A stretch of DNA of 12,620 nucleotides from positions 1 to 12,620 of the forward strand of contig JAZULN010000055.1 in NCBI GenBank assembly GCA_045603125.1. The letters run 5' to 3'. Below the pieces are notes generated by a model that saw nothing but the letters and a program-made list of their open reading frames with translations, was not told the DNA's origin and did not search any database. Each line of letters starts with the position of its first letter. The first letter of the stretch is position 1. Made by a program: the position numbers and the translations under genes. Source of the stretch: CAKSFT01 sp045603125 (lineage in GTDB: Bacteria > Bacillota > Clostridia > UBA1381). Positions 1 to 6,271 of the stretch are shown in pieces.

Positions 1-109
1 CCGACTTCTCATAAATCTCTTTTTGTGGATTATCTTTTTTCCCAAGAAACCTTTTTAGTTCCTTATCTACTATCTTTATTTTATCTTCTAAAATTCGGGT
101 AAACTCCAT
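1..109 (-). CDS. ispA: Polyprenyl (farnesyl/geranyl) diphosphate synthase, N-terminal fragment
   Basis: Only the first 36 codons are inside the window; the gene runs off the left edge. The family condenses isopentenyl diphosphate with allylic diphosphates to make farnesyl or geranyl diphosphate in the cytoplasm, feeding undecaprenyl and quinone synthesis. The visible residues (MEFTRILEDKIKIVDKEL..., ending PQKEIYEKS) look like the N-terminal helix of this family, which leads into an 'IHEAMRYSL'-type stretch. The catalytic DDxxD motifs are not in the window. The ATG shares its A with the TAA stop of xseB (TAATG), which implies translational coupling. The order nusB-xseA-xseB-ispA is common in Firmicutes and supports the call. 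The fragment alone would not prove the function. Confidence 0.75.
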   Translation of the reverse strand, partial: MEFTRILEDKIKIVDKELKRFLGKKDNPQKEIYEKS

Positions 110-336
110 TATTCTTCAACTCCGTCGAAAGGTTTTTTCTCCATCTCGCCCTGACCGTTTTCTATTAAAACCGACACCTTCTTCTCGGCATCGTCAAGAA
201 TTTTCTGGCACGATTTTGATAATTTTATCCCCGATTCAAAAAGCTTTAGTGACTCATCAAGGGTTGCGTCGCCCTTTTCAAGCTTTTCAACTATACCTTC
301 AAGCTCCTTAATTGATTCTTCAAATCCCTTTGCCAT
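109..336 (-). CDS. xseB: Exodeoxyribonuclease VII small subunit
   Basis: This is the small subunit of exonuclease VII, the processive enzyme that degrades single-stranded DNA from either end. Several XseB chains bind one XseA chain and are needed for activity. The 75-residue protein has the family's usual size and is a short helical hairpin: FEESIKELEGIVEKLEKGD (residues 5-23) followed by a second amphipathic helix (LDESLKLFESGIKLSKSCQK). Both are hallmark XseB sequences. The C-terminal tail is acidic. The ATG lies one base after the xseA stop, and its ribosome binding site (GGGAGGA, 341-347) is formed by the last codons of xseA, so the two subunits are probably made in a coupled way. Its stop overlaps the ispA start. 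Confidence 0.95.
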   Translation of the reverse strand: MAKGFEESIKELEGIVEKLEKGDATLDESLKLFESGIKLSKSCQKILDDAEKKVSVLIENGQGEMEKKPFDGVEE

Positions 337-337
337 A

Positions 338-1522
338 TTATCCTCCCTTTACAATACACTCTTTATCGCCATCTGATAATTTCAGATTAAATTCCATACC
401 CGGAGTTAACTCCTTCTTGCTTCTAATAACATTTCCGTCAAAATCCATCGGAATTGCATAGCCTCTTGCCATAACCTTCAGAGGGCTCATAGCATCGAGC
501 TTTGATGCAATACTTCCCAGCTTCTCCCTTGCCTCAGAAACCTTTAGCATATAATTTTTCTCAATCTGTTTATAAAGATTATCCACTCTCTGATATGAAT
601 CCATGATACTGTCCTTTGGATTTTTAAGCCGTAATGACTCAAGGTTTTTCCGTTCAGATTCAAGCCTTTTTATAATAGCATTGGTTATCCGGCTTTTATC
701 AACCATAACCCTACTTATTAGTTCTAACTGTGACGGTACGGCAATTTCTGCTGCAGCAGACGGGGTCGGTGCCCTTAAGTCTGCCACAAAGTCCGCTATC
801 GTAAAATCGGTTTCATGTCCAACGGCAGAAATAACAGGAATTTCCGATGCGAATATGCTCCTTGCCACAATCTCCTCGTTAAATGCCCATAAATCCTCAA
901 TCGAGCCACCGCCTCTTCCGGCAATTATGACATCTACCAGATTATGCTCATTAAAATATGAAATACCCTTTTGGATATTCTCGGCCGCCTCGGCACCTTG
1001 AACAAGTGAGGGATAGAGAATTATCTCAACATGAGGGTATCGCCTTGTGATTACATTTATAATATCCCGAACCGCTGCACCTGTTGCTGCGGTTATTACC
1101 CCCACACGCTCCGGAAACTGTGGGATTGGTTTTTTATGCTCCTCTTTAAATAACCCCTCTTCTTCCAGGCGTTTTTTCAGCTGCTCAAAGGCAATATATA
1201 GTTCACCCACACCGTCGGGGATCATTTCTGTGATATATAGCTGGTACGATCCGCCGGCCTCATAAACCGAGATTCTTCCGCGAGCTAAAACCTTCATTCC
1301 GTCTTCCGGTTTAAAGGAAAGATTTCCGGCTGCCGACTTAAACATTACCGCTTTTAAAACTCCGCCCTCGTCCTTTAGAGTGATATACATATGCCCCGAA
1401 TAGTGGAGTTTGAAGTTGGAAATTTCGCCTTTTATCCATATATCATTTAATATTATATTTGAGTCGAGAATTTTTTTGATATACCCGTTAATCTGGGATA
1501 CCGTTGCAATTTTTGGCTCCAT
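338..1522 (-). CDS. xseA: Exodeoxyribonuclease VII large subunit
   Basis: This is the catalytic subunit of exonuclease VII, which cuts single-stranded DNA into oligonucleotides and acts in repair and recombination. An N-terminal OB-fold occupies about residues 1-100 (SQINGYIKKILD... IWIKGEISNFK... GHMYITLKD). The nuclease domain follows, with GVITAATGAAVRDI (141-154), GRGGGSIEDLWAFNEE (202-217), and GHETDFTIADFVADLRAPTP (235-254). D153, R203, H236 and D239 fit the conserved Asp/Arg/His/Asp set tied to catalysis in the E. coli enzyme. A helical region follows (about 265-350). At 394 residues it is slightly shorter than many homologues but complete. The ATG is preceded by GGGGTGA and sits 14 nt after the nusB stop. 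Confidence 0.97.
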   Translation of the reverse strand: MEPKIATVSQINGYIKKILDSNIILNDIWIKGEISNFKLHYSGHMYITLKDEGGVLKAVMFKSAAGNLSFKPEDGMKVLARGRISVYEAGGSYQLYITEMIPDGVGELYIAFEQLKKRLEEEGLFKEEHKKPIPQFPERVGVITAATGAAVRDIINVITRRYPHVEIILYPSLVQGAEAAENIQKGISYFNEHNLVDVIIAGRGGGSIEDLWAFNEEIVARSIFASEIPVISAVGHETDFTIADFVADLRAPTPSAAAEIAVPSQLELISRVMVDKSRITNAIIKRLESERKNLESLRLKNPKDSIMDSYQRVDNLYKQIEKNYMLKVSEAREKLGSIASKLDAMSPLKVMARGYAIPMDFDGNVIRSKKELTPGMEFNLKLSDGDKECIVKGG

Positions 1523-1536
1523 ACCGTCACCCCGAT

Positions 1537-1956
1537 TTACTCAAAATTATTCTTCCTGCAAAAACCGCCCAAAACTCCGTTTATAAAGGCAGAGTTGTCC
1601 GGGTCATCAAATTTTTTATCAAGCTCAACAGCTTCGTTGATGGCAACTCGTGTCGGAACATCGTCAACATACTTGATTTCATAAATTGCAAGCTTTAAAA
1701 CTGCCTGAGAAACCTTTGAGAGTCTTTCAATCTTCCAGTTTCCGCTTAAGTTTTCAGAGATTTCCCGGTTTATTTCTTCTTCCTTTTCCAAAACCCCCAA
1801 TAAAACCTCTCTTATGTAATCGATATTGTGTCTTGATGCTGGTTTATTTTTTAGCATCTCATCGATTAGAAATTCAATGTCGTCACGATTGGTAAGCGTT
1901 TGAAATATAAGTTTAAAAGCCTCTTGTCTTGCCTCGTTTCTTGATTGTTTTCTCAT
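1537..1956 (-). CDS. nusB: Transcription antitermination factor NusB
   Basis: NusB is an all-helical RNA-binding protein that joins NusE (S10) on boxA RNA to form antitermination complexes, mainly for rRNA operons. The 139-residue product shows the family pattern: NEARQEAFKLIFQ at the N-terminus, LSKVSQAVLKLAIYEIKYVDDVPTRVAINEAVELDKKF in the second half, and a C-terminal FINGVLGGFCR. I chose the ATG at 1956. A TTG in the same frame at 1968 would add four residues (MRWS), but it lies inside the ribosome binding region (GAGGTGGAG) just upstream of the ATG. The gene is first in the nusB-xseA-xseB-ispA operon and has a clear sigma-A promoter at 2007-2035. Confidence 0.96.
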   Translation of the reverse strand: MRKQSRNEARQEAFKLIFQTLTNRDDIEFLIDEMLKNKPASRHNIDYIREVLLGVLEKEEEINREISENLSGNWKIERLSKVSQAVLKLAIYEIKYVDDVPTRVAINEAVELDKKFDDPDNSAFINGVLGGFCRKNNFE

Positions 1957-2006
1957 ACTCCACCTCAAAATTTTATATTTTTTAAAAATTATAATACACC
2001 AATTTA

Positions 2007-2035
2007 ATTATACTCTATATCCCCCAAAAAATCAA
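2007..2035 (-). promoter_or_regulatory. Sigma-A promoter of the nusB-xseA-xseB-ispA operon
   Basis: On the minus strand, TTGATT (2030-2035) and TATAAT (2007-2012) are separated by exactly 17 nt. The -10 is perfect and the -35 matches TTGA. The start point should fall near 2000, giving a leader of roughly 40 nt before the nusB ATG. It lies in the 95-bp gap between spoIIR and nusB, so the housekeeping operon need not depend on sporulation transcription. Confidence 0.85.
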
Positions 2036-2051
2036 TAAAATTTTGGCATCT

Positions 2052-2648
2052 TTATCCTATTATTTTTCTAAAAAGCTTCTTCGAAATCTCAACAATTTTT
2101 AATTCATACTTTATATCAGACGTTATAACCCCGAACCCACGTTCTCCCACCATGTCACGAAGAACTTTCTCCCCTTTTTCCGATATCCCTCCAAAAACCT
2201 CCTCGGTAAAGCAAAGGGGCGGATAGGCAACGCACCACCAATTCTCTCCTCCGCCCTCACCTAAAATCACCTTTATTGCAGAATATTCACCCTTGGGAAG
2301 AATTATCTCATTATATTCTTTTCTTGGGATATCGGTGTTTTCATATTTAACTCGTGCCGAATAGGAAATGCCATGACTTTTTAAATAATCATTTGCCGAC
2401 CTCTCTATCTCGGGTATTAGATTTATAACCTCTTCTCTTTTCATATCCCGATTAAAATATACTCTCATATCACTCAGAACGTGATCCCTTACCCTTAGTT
2501 TTATCTCAGTGTCACGTGAGGTATTACTGTTAGATATGATATGGAGTCTTACTAAGCTATTCGAAATATTATCAAATACCGAAACGTAATAAATAAAAGC
2601 CATAAGACCTGCTAACAGTATTAAAATAATCTTTTTAATTTTTACCAC
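2052..2648 (-). CDS. spoIIR: Stage II sporulation protein R (SpoIIR)
   Basis: SpoIIR is made in the forespore, is exported toward the intermembrane space and activates SpoIIGA, which then processes pro-sigma-E in the mother cell. Residues 5-23 form a hydrophobic signal or anchor segment. The conserved core follows: VRLHIISNSNTSRDTEIKLRVRDHVL (33-58) and EGGGENWWCVAYPPLCF (131-147), both typical of the family. The 198-residue length lacks the long C-terminal extension some homologues have. The start is GTG; an in-frame stop lies only three codons upstream, and the next ATG would remove most of the signal segment. The AAGGGAA site sits unusually close to the GTG (about 2 nt). No clear terminator separates it from nusB, so some read-through into the nusB operon is possible. 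Confidence 0.93.
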   Translation of the reverse strand: MVKIKKIILILLAGLMAFIYYVSVFDNISNSLVRLHIISNSNTSRDTEIKLRVRDHVLSDMRVYFNRDMKREEVINLIPEIERSANDYLKSHGISYSARVKYENTDIPRKEYNEIILPKGEYSAIKVILGEGGGENWWCVAYPPLCFTEEVFGGISEKGEKVLRDMVGERGFGVITSDIKYELKIVEISKKLFRKIIG

Positions 2649-2692
2649 TTCCCTTCATGGGGATTTTAGACTTTTAATTTCTAATCTATACA

Positions 2693-2722
2693 TATTTTCC
2701 CCATTTGGAGGTAAAAATACTT
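2693..2722 (-). promoter_or_regulatory. Possible sigma-F promoter of spoIIR (tentative)
   Basis: The minus strand reads GGGGAAAATA at 2693-2702, which fits the sigma-F -10 consensus GGnrAnAnTW at every fixed position. The -35 side is weak: a GYWTA-like GTATT (2716-2720) lies 13 nt away, and AAGTA (2718-2722) lies 15 nt away, instead of the usual 16. spoIIR is a sigma-F gene in studied spore-formers, which makes the site plausible. The match at -10 is seen; the role is inferred. Confidence 0.35.
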
Positions 2723-2749
2723 TTAAAAAGTTTAAGGGAGGTAAATTAA

Positions 2750-3211
2750 ATGAAGAAAAAAGGCATTATATTATCTATAATATTTTTATCAGCAGTGGCA
2801 ACCCTAACCTTCTTTCCCAAAGATGACAAGGTAATCGCCCAGCCCAAAAGAAGCCAGAGCGATATACAATTAATGGCACGTGCCGTAAATGGCGAGGCAC
2901 GAGGTGAGCCATATGAAGGGCAGGTGGCAGTGGCGGCGGTAATTTTAAACCGGGTAAAACATTCGTCATTCCCCAATTCCATATCGGGGGTAATTTATCA
3001 GCCAGGTGCTTTTACCGCCGTCTCCGACGGTCAGATAAACGAACCTATTGACCAGAACTCTACCATTTATAAAGCTTGCCATGATGCTATGAACGGCTGG
3101 GACCCAACCGGCGGTGCTATCTACTACTTTAACCCCGACACCGCCACAAGCTCGTGGATTTGGTCAAGACCTTTTATTAAACAAATCGGAAAACATAGAT
3201 TCTGCAGTTAA
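2750..3211 (+). CDS. sleB: Spore cortex-lytic enzyme SleB, catalytic domain only
   Basis: SleB is a lytic transglycosylase-type hydrolase that breaks spore cortex peptidoglycan containing muramic-delta-lactam during germination. A basic N-terminus and hydrophobic stretch (residues 1-21) form an export signal. The Hydrolase_2 (SleB/CwlJ) domain fills about 38-153: LMARAVNGEARGEPYEGQVA with the presumed catalytic Glu at E49, VILNRV, FPNSISGVIYQPGAFTAV, and WDPTGGAIYYFNP...WIWSRP near the end. At 153 residues it lacks the N-terminal peptidoglycan-binding domain found in Bacillus SleB. I prefer SleB to the related CwlJ because of the signal peptide and because ypeB follows directly. AAGGGAGGT (2734-2742) lies 7 nt before the ATG. 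I found no convincing sigma-G promoter in the spacer. Confidence 0.9.
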   Translation: MKKKGIILSIIFLSAVATLTFFPKDDKVIAQPKRSQSDIQLMARAVNGEARGEPYEGQVAVAAVILNRVKHSSFPNSISGVIYQPGAFTAVSDGQINEPIDQNSTIYKACHDAMNGWDPTGGAIYYFNPDTATSSWIWSRPFIKQIGKHRFCS

Positions 3212-3231
3212 ATTTTTAGGAGTAATTTAAT

Positions 3232-4575
3232 ATGAAAAAAAGATATATCTATTGGGCATCATCCGCCATAATCATTTCCCTCACCGTTTGGGGGATTTAC
3301 GAAATGAACCAGATAAAAACTATGAAAACAAAGATAGAAAATAACTATAACCGAGCCTTCCACGAGCTTGTCGACTATGTAGACGATATAGATACACTTC
3401 TGCAAAAAAGTATGTTGGTATCATCACCCGAGCAGATGGCATCGATTTCAAGTGAGCTGTTTCGTCAGACCTCTGCTGCCAAGGCCTGCTTAGGGCAACT
3501 CCCAATTTCGGAAATTCAACTTGAAAACACTGAAAAATTCTTATCGCAAGTTGGCGACTATAGTTTTATGCTATCCCAAGACGTAATCTCCGGTGGGGTT
3601 ATAGAAGAGATTGACTATAATAACTTAAACTCTTTGGGAAAATACGCATCAATTTTAAACGAGCGACTTCTTTCAATGCAAAATGATGTCTATGACGGAA
3701 ACATAAATTTCGGTACAATCGAAAAGGAAGGCAAGAAGTATTTTGAAAACACCGCCTTTGCATCGGGTGCACTCACTAACTTTGAGGGTGTGGAAAAGGA
3801 GTTTCAGGAATATCCGGCTCTTATCTACGACGGTCCATTTTCCGAGCATATAGAAAAAATCCAACCGGTGATGCTTGAAAATAAAAAGGAAATCACATCA
3901 ACCGAGGCACTAAAAAAAGCCAAGGATTTCCTTGGTGACAAAGGCGTTAACCTTTCATATAGCGGCGAGAGTCAAAATAACCAACTCCCATCCTATTCTT
4001 TCTCCGCATCATCGGGAGATAGTGAAATCTGTATCGCAATAACCAAAAAAGGCGGATATCCTGTATATTTTATGGAAAATGAATATGGGCTTGAGGAAAA
4101 CCTTAGTATTCACGAGGCTGTAAAAAAAGCACGTGAATTTTTACAAAGTCGCGGCTACACCTCACTTTCCGAGAGCTACTACGAAAAAGACGGCGGTGTT
4201 CTTACCATAAACTTTGCATATGAGCAAAGCGGTATTACCTGCTATTCCGACCTATTAAAGGTAAAAGTTGCACTTGACGATGGCGATATTATAGGCTTTG
4301 AGGCTCACGGCTATATTATGAATCACCATTACCGCAGTTTTCCCGAGATCAAGTTATCACAAGACGAAGCACGCTCTAAAATAAACCCCCATCTTACAAT
4401 CAACTCGGAAAACTTAGCCCTTATCCCAAAAGACGGGCAGACAGAAAAGCTTTGCTATGAATTTAAAGGATCTCATAATGGCAAAAACTTTATAATCTAT
4501 ATAAACTCAGAAACCGGCAAAGAGGAAAAGATTTTAATGTTAATTGAATCGGAAAACGGGATTTTAGCAATGTAA
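3232..4575 (+). CDS. ypeB: Germination protein YpeB
   Basis: YpeB is the partner of SleB. In Bacillus the two are co-expressed in the forespore, each is needed for the other to be stable in the spore, and YpeB is degraded during germination. The 447-residue protein has one N-terminal membrane anchor (about residues 5-24), then a long helical region (25-190). The strongly conserved FQEYPALIYDGPFSEH lies at 191-206. Three PepSY-like units follow, at about 223-283, 292-367 (with FEAHGYIMNHH) and 375-441. The length is normal for the family. The ATG is 20 nt after the sleB stop and has its own ribosome binding site (TAGGAGT), so the two form an operon, closed by the terminator at 4585-4616. Confidence 0.95.
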   Translation: MKKRYIYWASSAIIISLTVWGIYEMNQIKTMKTKIENNYNRAFHELVDYVDDIDTLLQKSMLVSSPEQMASISSELFRQTSAAKACLGQLPISEIQLENTEKFLSQVGDYSFMLSQDVISGGVIEEIDYNNLNSLGKYASILNERLLSMQNDVYDGNINFGTIEKEGKKYFENTAFASGALTNFEGVEKEFQEYPALIYDGPFSEHIEKIQPVMLENKKEITSTEALKKAKDFLGDKGVNLSYSGESQNNQLPSYSFSASSGDSEICIAITKKGGYPVYFMENEYGLEENLSIHEAVKKAREFLQSRGYTSLSESYYEKDGGVLTINFAYEQSGITCYSDLLKVKVALDDGDIIGFEAHGYIMNHHYRSFPEIKLSQDEARSKINPHLTINSENLALIPKDGQTEKLCYEFKGSHNGKNFIIYINSETGKEEKILMLIESENGILAM

Positions 4576-4584
4576 AATTTTTAG

Positions 4585-4616
4585 GCGAACTAAATGAAAT
4601 TTAGTTCGCTTTTTTT
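4585..4616 (+). terminator. Intrinsic terminator of sleB-ypeB
   Basis: An 11-bp perfect stem (GCGAACTAAAT, 4585-4595, with ATTTAGTTCGC, 4599-4609) has a GAA loop and is followed by seven T (4610-4616). It lies 10 nt after the ypeB stop. The -35 of the next gene begins just 2 nt after the T run. Confidence 0.92.
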
Positions 4617-4617
4617 C

Positions 4618-4646
4618 TTGCTTTCCAATATTTTCTGTGTTATACT
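4618..4646 (+). promoter_or_regulatory. Sigma-A promoter of the serine hydrolase gene
   Basis: TTGCTT (4618-4623) and TATACT (4641-4646) are spaced by 17 nt, with a TG at 4638-4639 giving an extended -10. The predicted start is near 4653, about 26 nt before the ATG. Confidence 0.7.
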
Positions 4647-4678
4647 GAAAAGGTATAAAACTATAAGGAAGTGTGAAA

Positions 4679-5845
4679 ATGGATTTTACAAATCTTAAAA
4701 ATTTTCTCGACCACTTGACCGACTGGGTAATCCCCGGAAATACTGTAGTGGTCTATAAAGATAACAAAAAAGTATTTGAATATTCATCAGGCTATTCAAA
4801 TCTTGAAAAAAAGATAAAGATGACTGGTGGCGAGCACCTGTTTATTTATTCCTGTTCAAAACCCGCAACGGTAACAGCAGGTCTTCAGCTTTTAGAGAAA
4901 GGTAAGTTTCTTTTATCCGACCCTCTATATGAATATATCCCTGAATTTCGGGATATGTATGTAAAGACCAAGGACGGGGTCGAAAAGGCAAATTCGCCTA
5001 TCACTTTGCAACATCTTTTCACTATGACCGCCGGTTTTTCATACGCTCAAAACGGTCCGGCGAGTAAAAGAGCCCAGGAAATATCCGGCGGTAAGATTGA
5101 CAACCAGGTCTTTGCCAAAGCAGTGGCAGAAATGCCTCTATATTTCCATCCGGGTACTCACTGGCAATATAGTCTGTGCCACGATATTTTAGCGGCAGTA
5201 ATTGAAGTGATTTCAGGCAAGAAATTTTCACAATATGTTAAAGAAAATATCTTTGAACCCCTTGACATGACCGAATCTGTTTACCATCTCACTCCTGAAA
5301 TCAAGGCTAATATGGCAGAACAATATAAGTATAACGTTTCAAATGTGACCGACCTTGTGGAACTCCAAAAGAGTTCTAACCGAAACGGTACACTTGAAAA
5401 TATGGGATTAGTAAACAGCCACATCTTTGGTGACAACTACGATAGTGGCGGTGCCGGAATTATCACAACCGCAAACGACTACATAAAGTTTATTGCTGCA
5501 CTTTCAAATAAGGGTGTGGGGGTAAACGGCGAGAGACTATTAGCTTCTAAAACAATTGAGTTAATGAAGACAAATCAACTCCCACCCGAGGTTCTACCCG
5601 ACCTTGAATGGTCTCAGCTTCGTGGCTATGGCTATGGGTTAGGCGTAAGGACTATGATGGACAGAGCCAAGGGAGGCTCTCTTTCAAGCATCGGCGAATT
5701 TGGTTGGGGCGGTGCAGCAGGGGCAACCGTCCTTGCCGACACAGAGTTAAACCTTGCAATGTTTTATTCACATCATATGTGTAACCCGCAGGAGGACTAT
5801 TACCAGCCAAGACTCAGAAATGTACTTTATTCATGTATTGATTAG
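4679..5845 (+). CDS. Class C beta-lactamase-family serine hydrolase
   Basis: The protein has the beta-lactamase/transpeptidase fold (Pfam Beta-lactamase) shared by esterases, D-aminopeptidases and class C enzymes. The acylating SxxK is S58-C-S-K61, followed by the helix LQLLEKGKF...LSDPLYEYIPEF. The second motif is YSLCHD (from Y164), where classical class C enzymes have YxN. The third is FGWGGAAG (341-348), in place of KTG. No signal peptide or membrane segment is visible, so it is probably cytoplasmic. I chose the ATG at 4679 because AAGGAAG (4665-4671) lies 7 nt ahead of it; a GTG at 4673 would add two residues. It is monocistronic, with its own promoter and terminator. The substrate is unknown, and nothing here shows that it degrades antibiotics. 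Confidence 0.88.
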   Translation: MDFTNLKNFLDHLTDWVIPGNTVVVYKDNKKVFEYSSGYSNLEKKIKMTGGEHLFIYSCSKPATVTAGLQLLEKGKFLLSDPLYEYIPEFRDMYVKTKDGVEKANSPITLQHLFTMTAGFSYAQNGPASKRAQEISGGKIDNQVFAKAVAEMPLYFHPGTHWQYSLCHDILAAVIEVISGKKFSQYVKENIFEPLDMTESVYHLTPEIKANMAEQYKYNVSNVTDLVELQKSSNRNGTLENMGLVNSHIFGDNYDSGGAGIITTANDYIKFIAALSNKGVGVNGERLLASKTIELMKTNQLPPEVLPDLEWSQLRGYGYGLGVRTMMDRAKGGSLSSIGEFGWGGAAGATVLADTELNLAMFYSHHMCNPQEDYYQPRLRNVLYSCID

Positions 5846-5856
5846 GAATCGTAATC

Positions 5857-5888
5857 AAGAAAAGTGTCACTTTGGCACTTTTCTTTTT
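5857..5888 (+). terminator. Intrinsic terminator of the serine hydrolase gene
   Basis: AAGAAAAGTGTC (5857-5868) pairs with GGCACTTTTCTT (5874-5885), with one T-G wobble and loop ACTTT. A T-rich tail follows (5884-5888). It lies 11 nt after the stop codon. Confidence 0.85.
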
Positions 5889-5947
5889 CTATGCTCTTTT
5901 TTGGGGGGCAAATATTTATACTATCTATAAATTTTTAAAATTTCCAC

Positions 5948-5976
5948 TTGACAAGGCATGAAATGTGTGGTATTAT
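5948..5976 (+). promoter_or_regulatory. Sigma-A promoter of tRNA-Leu
   Basis: A perfect TTGACA (5948-5953) lies 17 nt before TATTAT (5971-5976), with TG at 5968-5969 as an extended -10. The start should fall near 5983, about 16 nt before the mature tRNA 5' end. The strength fits a stable RNA gene. Confidence 0.88.
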
Positions 5977-5998
5977 ATATCAGTAATTTTCAAAAAAT

Positions 5999-6085
5999 GC
6001 CGATGTGGTGGAATTGGCAGACGCGCGGGACTCAAAATCCCGTGGTAGCGATACCGTGTCGGTTCGACCCCGACCATCGGCACCA
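5999..6085 (+). tRNA. tRNA-Leu, anticodon CAA
   Basis: The acceptor strands GCCGATG (5999-6005) and CATCGGC (6075-6081) pair over 7 bp. Discriminator A and an encoded CCA follow (6083-6085). The anticodon stem CGGGA/TCCCG (6026-6030/6038-6042) encloses the loop CTCAAAA, with anticodon CAA at 6033-6035, which reads UUG. The T-arm carries GGTTCGACC. The total of 87 nt with a long variable arm (GGTAGCGATACC) is a class II tRNA, as expected for leucine. It stands alone between its promoter and terminator. Confidence 0.96.
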
Positions 6086-6118
6086 AAAAATCCGTACAAG
6101 ATAGTGTGCGGATTTTTT
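6085..6118 (+). terminator. Intrinsic terminator of tRNA-Leu
   Basis: Directly at the CCA end, AAAAAATCCGTACA (6085-6098) pairs with TGTGCGGATTTTTT (6105-6118) with one T-G wobble and loop AGATAG. The right arm supplies the T tract. The outermost A is the last base of the tRNA. Confidence 0.88.
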
Positions 6119-6234
6119 ACTTATTACTTATTCACTCTTCACTATTCCCTAAAAATATTTGAGTAGGGGTTTTGGGAAAAGTAATAAGTAATAGTGAAAA
6201 CTGAAGAAGTTAATGTAGTTTTGCTTTCCCAAAA
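6119..6234. repeat. Spacer with nested inverted repeats
   Basis: No gene is visible here. ACTTATTACTT (6119-6129) is matched exactly by its inverse AAGTAATAAGT (6179-6189). TTCACTATT (6138-6146) is matched by AATAGTGAA (6190-6198), and TTTTGGGAAA (6170-6179) by TTTCCCAAAA (6225-6234). The arms overlap, so they would form alternative hairpins rather than one. The short tandem-like ACTTATT units resemble dispersed intergenic repeats of A+T-rich genomes. No transposase or target-site duplication is evident. Confidence 0.5.
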
Positions 6235-6267
6235 AAATGCTAAACCAAATATGGTTTAGCATTTTTT
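6232..6267 (-). terminator. Terminator of the sipL-like gene (bidirectional shape)
   Basis: AAAAAATGCTAAACCA (6232-6247) pairs perfectly with TGGTTTAGCATTTTTT (6252-6267) around loop AATA. On the minus strand the hairpin ends in a run of T (complement of 6231-6237). It lies a few bases after the stop codon at 6272. The T run on the plus side means it could also stop leftover plus-strand transcription. Confidence 0.9.
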
Positions 6268-6271
6268 ATTT

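Noticed and set aside
603..1265. Long open frames on the plus strand opposite xseA
   Set aside because: They lie antisense to a clear gene, have low-complexity Ser/Leu-rich translations, and show no ribosome binding site or family match.
2023..2051. Terminator between spoIIR and nusB
   Set aside because: Only a weak A-T-rich CCAAAA/TTTTGG pairing is possible, and it overlaps the nusB -35; it is not convincing.
2665..2692. Sigma-A or sigma-G promoter for sleB (TTTAGA with TATACA; CATATTT)
   Set aside because: Each box matches only partly and the spacing to a second box is poor; I could not support either.
4679..5845. Antibiotic-resistance beta-lactamase
   Set aside because: There is no export signal, and the YxN and KTG motifs are replaced; the family is mostly non-resistance hydrolases.
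6119..6198. CRISPR or tandem repeat array
   Set aside because: The repeated ACTTATT units are too short and irregular, and there are no spacers of constant length.
5999..6234. tRNA-Leu as an integration site with an attachment repeat
   Set aside because: The tRNA 3' end is not duplicated in the window, and there is no integrase or phage gene.
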